Origin: Mixophyes australis
Taxonomy: Eukaryota > Chordata > Amphibia > Anura > Limnodynastidae
Assembly: GCA_036250195.1 (NCBI GenBank)
Contig: JAVHZZ010000003.1
Location: 343,089,875 to 343,153,874 of the forward strand
Length of the DNA stretch: 64,000 bases
Direction of reading: 5' to 3'
Numbering within the stretch: position 1 is the first letter of the stretch; the number at the start of each line of letters is the position of its first letter. This document shows positions 56,028 through 64,000 of this stretch, in pieces. Both the position numbers and the translations under genes were made by a program. The notes under the pieces are model-generated. The model was not told where the DNA came from, ran no database searches, and was given only the letters and a program-made list of their open reading frames with translations.

Positions 56028-56033
56028 GTAAGT
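56028..56033 (+). promoter_or_regulatory. NRXN1: Splice donor of the NRXN1 exon (GTAAGT)
   Basis: A consensus GTAAGT follows the ATT codon that ends the exon, giving a phase-0 junction. The protein would continue in the next LNS6 exon, which I do not find in the remaining 8 kb. Confidence 0.9.
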
Positions 56034-56098
56034 AATAAATGTTTTCTTTCTTATTACAGTATATAGTTCCAATACCATTGGTGCAGATGGTTATAATA

Positions 56099-56108
56099 AT
56101 ATATATAT

Positions 56109-56174
<66 letters not shown>
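56099..56174. repeat. NRXN1: (AT)n microsatellite 71 bp after the NRXN1 splice donor
   Basis: About 75 bp of AT with one TAAAT interruption. It is the longest AT tract in the window and lies closest to the exon. Confidence 0.95.
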
Positions 56175-56177
<3 letters not shown>

Positions 56178-57040
56178 CTTTAAATCACTTTTGTTATTTT
56201 TTCTTTTGTTAATGTGTTCACTTTCTTCCATACTGGTTCACACCATCAAATGTGAGCACAACAGATTACATTTAATGTACTGTCTTTAAAATGATATTGA
56301 TGGTATTACTATTATTATTGCTCAGCATTATTAGTAATAGTAGTATTAGTGATACAACCAGTAGTATCAGGACTAATTATAGAACACATAACACGTAAAC
56401 TTAATACAACATACATTCTAAGACGTATTACACAGTGAATAAGAGGATGATTTTCTTAAGATGTAAGTTAATCCATGTTTGTGGATCTGTGTTCATATAA
56501 ACTGCCTAATCGGGTTAGTTGAAAATAGGACAAATAAGTGATTTTTACATTTTCTTGTAACCTGATTGGGCGATGGACTTACATAAAGTATAACTTATGT
56601 GTCCTTTAATAAATCACCCCCGAAATTGTCATTGTTACTCATTTTGTATAACTCAAAATCTTTTGAAATTTAATATACAATGGGATATCCATAATGCAAT
56701 ATAATTAAAACAAATTTTGTAGAAAAATAGCGAGCTTTTATCCTCAAATAAAGTATTGGACTTATTCAAATATACATTTGCACCAGGCTGTGCCCATAGC
56801 CCCATTACAACATGGGGATGGCAGTGGTGCATCCATGGTTCCTCTGTCACGTAATTAGTCTGAATAATAATGGGAGCTCCCACATATACTTTTAATTAGG
56901 TAAACTATGGCTCTTCAGTCCCTATATAACTGTTAGAACAATCCACAACTGCTGGAGAACAACAAGTTACATCTTTACTATAGGCATATTTACACTTGTG
57001 TCCTACTTACAACTATAACTAACTAAAGTACAACCATATC
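56175..57040. other. Intronic DNA, no recognised feature
   Basis: No repeat membership or exon recognised. Confidence 0.4.
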
Positions 57041-57275
57041 TCATAGTTGCCACTCTCCCAGAAGACTCCCCAATTTCTGGTAGTCATTCCGGAGTCCCAG
57101 GAGAGCAGGGCAACCTCCCGGTTCCCGGCCACATAGTTAAGTGGCGGGGCGGCAGGGCTTAGTGAGGTGTTTTGCACGTCATTGTGGGCCCGCCCCCTTA
57201 CTGCAATAGGTCAAGAAATATGATGGCAGATTAGGGGGCAGGGCCAAATGGTGCGACTGTTGGTACAGTAGGGGT
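57041..57275. mobile_element. Decayed MITE related to the CATACTTGCC family
   Basis: It begins near CATAGTTGCCACTCTCCCAG and shares gactccccaatttctgg and gagtcccaggagagcagg-type blocks with 48415 and 62158. The right end is not clear and no duplication is visible. Confidence 0.55.
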
Positions 57276-58364
57276 GACAGACTTTCTTTACCTTGTTTAC
57301 ATATTATGAGGGAATGCATTTTCTAAATCACTGAAAAATGAATATTCAACATAGTTTATATGTGATGTTTGCCTAAGATACTTCTATTTGCTTAAAGCTA
57401 AAGTAAAATAGTGTAGATGATTAATATCACCACCACAATTACCTTTTTATGTGTGCTTCATCCTGACTGATTCAGTAATATACACACTTATGAAGTTTCT
57501 AAAACAAGAAAACAAAGAGTGAAGACTGTTTTTGAGCATCGGTAGACCACTATCTACAACAGTAAGCACACTAAGTTGCTCTTGCCTTGAAAAACATGCC
57601 TGAAATTGCTGCACAAAAAAAATGAGATGTAAATAATATACCCTTCTCTGGTTGGTGCCGTTACACAGCTCCCAACATTTGTAAATCAAAAATTTGGTCA
57701 ATTTGGCACTGGTTTGTACAATGCAAATCCCCGATAAACCCAGCCAACCAACTACTCTTCGCCATTCCCCTGAAACTCAGAACTGTTAGGAGATACACTG
57801 TCATGCTTATTTATAAATATTGATTGAATATAATAAGAGGGATTGAAGTTAAAGCATAGGCGCGCACAACGCATTTTACTACAGATTTAAGGAATTCTTA
57901 TTTTTTTCTTCCTCTCATTCAACCTTGTAGTTTAATTTACATATATATGCATTAGTATATTCATTGGTTTTTGGCTACTATCTTATTTCATTAAGGGTAA
58001 TTAACATCACATCATAGTAATGTATACATCATTGGTTAAGCTTATTCATTTATGTTACATTTGCTAGAGATTTATTTAAGCGGACATTATAGTATAATTG
58101 TAAATAAACATATGTCGGGGTTTACTAATTCATAATTTTGATGTAAATTCAGAGTCATCATATCTGCGATCATCAAATCATGTTAGTTTGTTTTCTACAA
58201 CATATTCCATTGCCACTGTTGTTATGTATGACAATGGACCCCTTGTTTTAAACAGGCGAGTCTCCTCTTTGCAGTTATTTGATGAAAGTCTTCTTACTAT
58301 CTCTTGGGTCAAATAAAAATAAATACCAAGCCAAATATAAAATAACACTTAAGTTTAACTCTTA
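57276..58364. other. Intronic DNA, no recognised feature
   Basis: The 84-residue minus-strand frame at 57447-57701 has no recognisable domain. Confidence 0.4.
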
Positions 58365-58600
58365 GGGGCATATTCAATTAGCCACGTTACGCACAAAAGT
58401 AACGCGGCGTTAAAAGTATTACCGTTATTACGATAATTCTAACCCGGATTTCATCTTGCAGCTCCCTAAGCTGCGAGCAGAAAGCCTGCATTAAAGGTAC
58501 CGTAATAACTGTAATTACGCGCACTATTACTGTAATAACTGTAATAGTGCGCAATTAATTGCCTTTACAGTAGCTACGCTATAAATCTGAACCTATCCCC
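58365..58600. mobile_element. Harbinger-like MITE, GGGGCATATTCAATT end (about 236 bp)
   Basis: The left end resembles the ends of 15515 and 37628; the proposed right end is tctgaacctatcccc. Interior blocks such as ctgtaatagtgcgcaatt and its near complement make it palindrome-rich. The flanks TTA and TAG do not match. Confidence 0.5.
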
Positions 58601-60149
58601 TAGTGTTAACATTTCATTGAATTTAGGTTGAGCCCTAGTCCAAGCTTAAATCTACCGATAACCCCAACTCAAGTCCTAAAAGATCACTGATTCTGTTAAA
58701 TTCTAATAACATAGGGAAACACTTACACTTAGTACGTTGTGCAAACTGGTTTTGATTTGACCCCGTTGTAGATTTTTCCACATGTCCTGCAAATTGATAC
58801 GGAGCCCCACAATGTCATCTTAGCCCTGTCCATACTAATGTATTAATGAGGCCCACTCAGAAGGATGACACGACACCAGTAATAGTAAATCTACTAAAAA
58901 GAGAAAGCATTAAAAATAGTTATAGAACATGGAGAATTACTCAGAAAAGACGTAAGCCTTGTTAACGTGGTATATTGCAACGTGAAGGCATGAATAGCAA
59001 GTGATGATATCAGAGTCATAACCTTGATGCTTGATCTGCTGTTTGACATGTGTAATAAATGAGCTTACTGGTGTACAAGTCTTTGCAAAGGATGCTTTGC
59101 TGATATTTCTTAGGATAGTTTTTGATCCAAGATCACATTTGTTCCTGGAACTCGGCATAAAATTACTGATGCATATAGTAATTCAGTTTTGTGAAAAGAA
59201 ATGGCTGCGGTTCAAGAAATCCTACCTCTAGGTCATCTAAGTGTATGCATAAATCAATATAGCCAAAGTAAATAGAACTTAGGAAGCTTTAGAAACACCT
59301 TAGAGATGCATTATTTTTACACATCGCAATTTATCTTTAGTAATAGGCAATGTATTTACTGTATAAAAGCAGTCTTTATATTGATGCATCTTGCCTCTAA
59401 TTATGACATGTTACAGTAGAATTGCACCTATAGCCAATGCAATACTGCATGCACGGTACCTAGCTAATTGGCACATGAGCATTCAGTCGGATAATTTACA
59501 CTGTTCTGTGGACCATTGACTAGCCACTCTTTAAATCGTAATTATATATGACGTCTCCAGTTTCATAACCCAAGCTGGCTAAAGCAATTATCAATATTAA
59601 ACTCACTTATCTTTATTATAGGTTTCTTGCCATTCGATATTGGGAAGTGTGGTGATCCAACTCAGTTAATGACCATTTTATTAAGTATCTGAAACCTGGT
59701 TTATATTCTATCCTTATTTATCATTCATAAGTAGTATTCCATCAGTAAGTAAGATAGATGTTATATTATAGTATGGTGTGCTTGGTCCAATAGTAATAGA
59801 GTATTTGGAGAATTATTGTTTTTTTTTAATATTCTTTTTTTTCTGGAGACATTTTATCTTTTACTTCATACGTACTTTTATTTTACCATTCTCCTTTTCC
59901 ATTTGTTTCTACCATGAATTTCAAAGCCTGCAGTGTTTTAAACAATAGAAGAAAACGGAAAAAAATAATAGAACATTCTTGATAAAGAAAACTGTGCTAT
60001 AACCTCTAACTTGTAGTATTTTCTATCAGGATCTTTCCAAGCCTGGCCATTTAACAGTACCCTCTGGAATGTGCACTACTAATATAGAGGACCTGCTAAT
60101 TAAATATGTAAAGCCTAGGAACTAAATGGTAGAATTTAAGTCATTGGGC
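58601..60149. other. Intronic DNA, no recognised feature
   Basis: No repeat membership or exon recognised. Confidence 0.4.
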
Positions 60150-60460
60150 AAAATCTGAGTAGAGATCAGGCAATGTCATTCTAGCCTCCAGGGCTTCTCT
60201 TTCTGCTCTCAATAGAACATAGTGGGGCCTTTTCTGAGCAAGAGCGGTCAGGGGCACATATGTGATTGGCTCATTATCAGAAGAGGCCTCCCCTCTGCTC
60301 TTTTGAGAGCAGAATTGGGGTAACTGAAGGGAGCGGGGTTGTCAGGGTACATGGGGACCTTGGAGGTGGGGCCAACTGGCATTGTCACGCTCTCCTCTCC
60401 TCTGGGCCCTATAGCCACCATGCCCCTTGACTCACGATATTTAGGCCCCTGGTTGTAGGA
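60150..60460. other. GC-richer block, probable decayed repeat
   Basis: Compared with its AT-rich flanks, this block has several CTCCCCTC/GGGG stretches and a near palindrome (ctgctctcaatag / tttgagagcag). It looks like an old DNA transposon, but the ends are not identifiable. Confidence 0.3.
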
Positions 60461-62149
60461 TCTTAGCTATTGTCGCATAGTATTTACACAAAAAAATAGC
60501 TGATACCGTGGTCAAGTATATTCAACTGCTATGATCTCAAAGTTCTTGGAACGTAAGCTTTTATTTTAATGAGTAGATGAAATGTGTGCGCTGCATTTGG
60601 TGTCAAGGGCATTATAGAGCCCCATTTTTATTAAAGGTGTTTTTAGTAAGTGACCCAGGAGTGGTTTAGGTTAGAGCGAGCTAATGGCTGTATCAATCAC
60701 TGAACTCGTTGCCGTTATTGAAGCAGTTTAATTGCACATACTCTTCATGAATTTATACATTTGCTCTAACTTATTAAATGAACCAAATACAGAAGCTTCA
60801 CATTTCCACATGCTTCTAGGTTTTCCATTATCGCTAACATACAGTGAATATAAATATGGTCCGGTTAAAAATAAATACCAGGCTTGGTCACGTGGCACAT
60901 AACCGTTATAGACTATTCTGTGGATTATTGTATTTTCAATTTCTTTAATCCCCATTTTCCTTATCCACAGGGTTTATCTGCATGAAATGCAAGCTCAGCC
61001 TTTTTTTTTTTTTTTTTTGAAAATAAAACGAATTCAGGGATGGTTAAAAAATGGGCGAAATTGTTATCTTTGGAAATGTTTGAGAGTGCTGAATTTGTGA
61101 ACCTCCGTGTACAAACATATGGTTTGTTTGATAAACAGTGAAAGAAAGAATAAATGTTTTTTTAGTTATAAACAGATAATACAAGCCACAAGTGCCTGGC
61201 ACCACAAGCAGGCAGTGAGATTACAGGGCACATACATATTTCAGATTGTAAGTTGACTCTCTTGAATAATAATTTTTATTTCATCCTTATATTGTTAATG
61301 TTTTTCACTTAGTTCGTGGCACAAGAATCTAAGTCATCTTGTGTAACCCGGTGTTAAATCATTTGTATATTGCCACTTGTATTTACTTGTATACTGCACA
61401 GTTGTTTTAATTAAAATAAATTTGCACTGCCACCTGTGGAAAAGATTTTGCAAATGCTAATATACACCTACCCCTAGGTGGAACACTGCAGTATGCTACA
61501 TGGAGTCATTTGTTTTCACCAGGGCTCTGTTGGTGCTGGCAAATTAATTTAGTTTGCCAACTTAAAATGACAGTGGACAGGGGTGTCAGAGAAAGGACCA
61601 ATCACCAGTCGCAGTCTCTTGATTGGAACTTGTGATTGGTTCTTCTGCTCATACTGGTTTTTAGCTGAGCAGGAGGATGTTATTAAAATATTTTCCATAG
61701 GTGGTAATACAGCCTTAATGTTAAAAAGTATGAAATATAATTTAGCTGTTTATATATTCAATGTAGTTTTTAATATAGAAAGGCCCTTTGCAATATTTTT
61801 CCAACTAGTAAAGGATTATATTTATTTCCCAGACATATTAAGTTGGTGATGATTTATATATGGGGCTGGGGCATATAAGCTTCCAGAAACAACTAAAAAA
61901 AGATCGCTGTGGGCAATTAATGTGCAGGCACTAAACAGCGCCACATGATATTGGAAAATTATGTGATGTCATCATTTAATGTCATAGAATAGTCCTCTAC
62001 TGGATGAAATGCCTCTCAGAGATGCAGATACATTAGATATGTTATGCAAGGCAGCTCATATTGCTGCATTTAAAGTACATGTACTAGTAACTGACATGCA
62101 TGTTGCTAATAGATTTATTTTGCAGTGACAGAGCACGTATAGGGGGGTG
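60461..62149. other. Intronic DNA with a T18 run
   Basis: A homopolymer T run of about 18 lies near 61001-61018. No exon or repeat membership recognised. Confidence 0.4.
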
Positions 62150-62157
62150 ACCTATAT

Positions 62158-62448
62158 CATACTTGCCAACTCTCCTGGAATGTCCGGGAGACTCCCGAAA
62201 TCCGGGTCAGTCTCCCGGACTCCTGGGAAAGCAGGCAAGTCTCCCGCATCCAGCAAATACCTGGCCAAAATAACGTGATTCGCAGTGAATCGCGTCCCTT
62301 TGGCCCTGCCCCCCGCATCAAAACAACATTTTCGATGCTGGGAGCGGGGCCAAAATGATGTGATTGACGCCCCGCCCCCTCCCGCCCTCTAGTCACGCCC
62401 CCTGTCCAGGATCTTCTGGACTTCAGTGCCCAAAAGTAGGCAAATATG
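62158..62448. mobile_element. hAT MITE with CATACTTGCC termini (291 bp, perfect 8-bp TSD ACCTATAT)
   Basis: It starts CATACTTGCCAACTCTCCTG and ends AAAAGTAGGCAAATATG. The duplication ACCTATAT is perfect (62150-62157, 62449-62456). The first ~120 bp match 48415-48563. The interior adds a palindromic GC-rich segment with catcaaaacaacattttcga and ggccaaaatgatgtgatt. Confidence 0.92.
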
Positions 62449-62456
62449 ACCTATAT

Positions 62457-64000
62457 GGATCTTAGGTGACTCCTTAAGTCCTCTAGTTAAAAAATAAAAA
62501 CAAAAATAATTTCTAATCCTATTATTCAGGAAATCTAAATGAATTTAATGTTGGTGTATAATAAAGAGAATGTGCTAATTCTGTTAAAGTAAACATGAAA
62601 GTGTTTCTGTATTTTCCATAACTAGTGTCCATTAAATAGAAATAAATATTTGTTCTAATATAGTAGCATAGGAAAGTCATATCTGTTCAAAACAGAATAA
62701 ACACTATAAAAAATTCACTTTACTAGTACAAAAAACATTTATTTTGTGCAAACCCGAAATATCACAAAAAACAGACAAACAAATGATATATTCTATGACA
62801 TGATTAGTTATCAAGGGTTTGGTATGTGATTGGTTGGGCATTGTGATCTCTGAGTGAAGAGGACTCACCATTCATTAATGATTTCATGTTTTACTTTACT
62901 ATGGGGGGAAGTGAAGGACTGCAAGGACAAGGGGTCTCCAGAGGAACCTCTTGGGAGCCTGTGCAGCTTGATGCTGTCATTCTAGCATGACATGTGTGTC
63001 TCAGAGAAACATTCATGATCACAAGTGTTAATTGCAAAGCTAGGCAGACATGATGACCTATTTTACCAACCTGATATTTATCGGGATGTATGTTGTAGAG
63101 AAGTTACATAAAACAGCAGAAATGGTGGGCATACAACATAACGATAGTGAAGTCACCCTCTGTATCATGCAATTTCATGCAATAACACAAGCTCTATAAG
63201 TGTGATGACATGTTGTCAGAGTAATGTATACTTAGCCTAAATGAATGAAAAAGAATGAATAACCGAATTCAGTAAATTGCCCAACTAATATTTATAAGAC
63301 GAGCAGCAGGGGTGTACGCAGTAAAGCTTAGCATTTGTTAATTACTGTTAACCTTCAAGAGATTGCTGAAATAGAAAAGCAATGAATAAAATGGCCATAA
63401 AATATAAAAAGGTCATTCAGCAGCAATGTTGTAGCACATGTCCTTGTAGAAATGTTGCTGCTGTGAAGAAGATAAGTATAGTATGCAGCCAGCAATCCAC
63501 AGGGGCTTGTGTTAAGAAGCTAAGCAGTTAAGTTTGAGACTTTGCAGGTTGTGAATAACACCAGTTTTAAGGAAGTTGATTTAAAGCCGTCTAAATGGTG
63601 GGAAAATTCATAATGGGAAGCTGGAGCTTGGTGTACTTCCATGACATGTAGCTATCTCATTTGGAACAAGACAAATGACCTGGACTTTGGTGAAACTACT
63701 ATGTCCTGTACTTACATATTGCTTAATCCCTCTAGAGAGGTAACATTTTTCTTTAAGGGCAACAAAGGTCACCATAGACACACAGGAAAAAATCGGTTAA
63801 AAACTGATGACAGCCCGTCGTTTCAATTGAGTCAAACACCGTGAATTACAACCGACTACATGCAAATATAATTGATGGGGGTCATTTGCTAATATTGCTA
63901 AAATGTGCAATTCAGCACTAAAAACACATTAAAATAACAGCAATTATGTTTTCGCTCTATTGTTTTCATGGTGGACCCAATTTTCCCATTTGTTGCAATG
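62457..64000. other. Intronic DNA, no recognised feature
   Basis: No repeat membership or exon recognised up to the window end. Confidence 0.4.

Larger units (their letters stand above)
56028..64000 (+). other. NRXN1: Downstream NRXN1 intron (partial)
   Basis: This is sequence after the GTAAGT donor. The next LNS6 exon, expected to begin with a HQGKIG-like segment, was not found here. The interval is AT-rich and holds a long (AT)n tract, three or four MITE copies and otherwise featureless DNA. Confidence 0.75.

Noticed and set aside
57447..57701. 84-residue minus-strand frame
   Set aside because: No recognisable domain, no splice context, length within chance for AT-rich DNA.
56028..64000. 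Next LNS6 exon
   Set aside because: No frame with an HQGKIG-like start or the following conserved residues was found in any phase.

Overview
This window is vertebrate nuclear DNA, most likely from an anuran amphibian. It is almost entirely intronic. The only host coding sequence I can support is one exon of neurexin-1 (NRXN1) at 55846-56027 on the + strand. It has a clean splice acceptor and donor and encodes the first part of the LNS6 (laminin G-like) domain that alpha- and beta-neurexin share. Bases 1-55845 would then belong to the large upstream intron and 56028-64000 to the next one. I found neither the beta-specific first exon nor the following LNS6 exon. The frog assignment is an inference from the mixture of repeats: short MITEs, a tRNA-derived SINE with an L2-like tail, L2 and CR1 LINEs, many hAT and Harbinger-like fragments and long (AT)n tracts.

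Layout. 1-7,750: a LINE/SINE tail, SINE copies, a tandem MITE pair, a 25-C run and a GGGCCTGA MITE. 8,600-9,470: an L2 3' end with a decayed reverse-transcriptase C-terminus running into (AT)n. 11,450-16,360: a dense mobile cluster with two Helitron/Helentron-like elements in opposite orientation (one set in (AT)n and carrying a helicase C-terminus), a foldback element and two Harbinger-like elements. 17,800-30,000: scattered hAT and MITE copies, a SINE and a CR1 3' end, ending with a hAT-like element that has a perfect 8-bp target duplication. 31,200-32,270: a 1-kb polypurine tract containing a short strand switch. 35,400-48,600: MITEs, SINEs, hAT derivatives and a Penelope-like GIY-YIG fragment between inverted tails. 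50,600-55,260: a hAT element nested in a SINE, a 2-kb hAT-like element holding a 12 x 59 bp minisatellite, and a second L2 3' end. 55,846-56,027: the NRXN1 exon, with a long (AT)n tract 71 bp past its donor. 57,000-64,000: a few MITEs in otherwise unremarkable intron.

How it fits together. The exon supplies part of the presynaptic neuroligin-binding surface; everything else is intron and its mobile-element load. The elements fall into interacting groups. The SINE shares its 3' tail with the L2 copies, consistent with L2-driven mobilisation. Non-autonomous hAT and Harbinger-like elements have no autonomous partner in the window. Several stretches look unique and non-repetitive and could be conserved non-coding elements of this gene, but that cannot be judged from one sequence.
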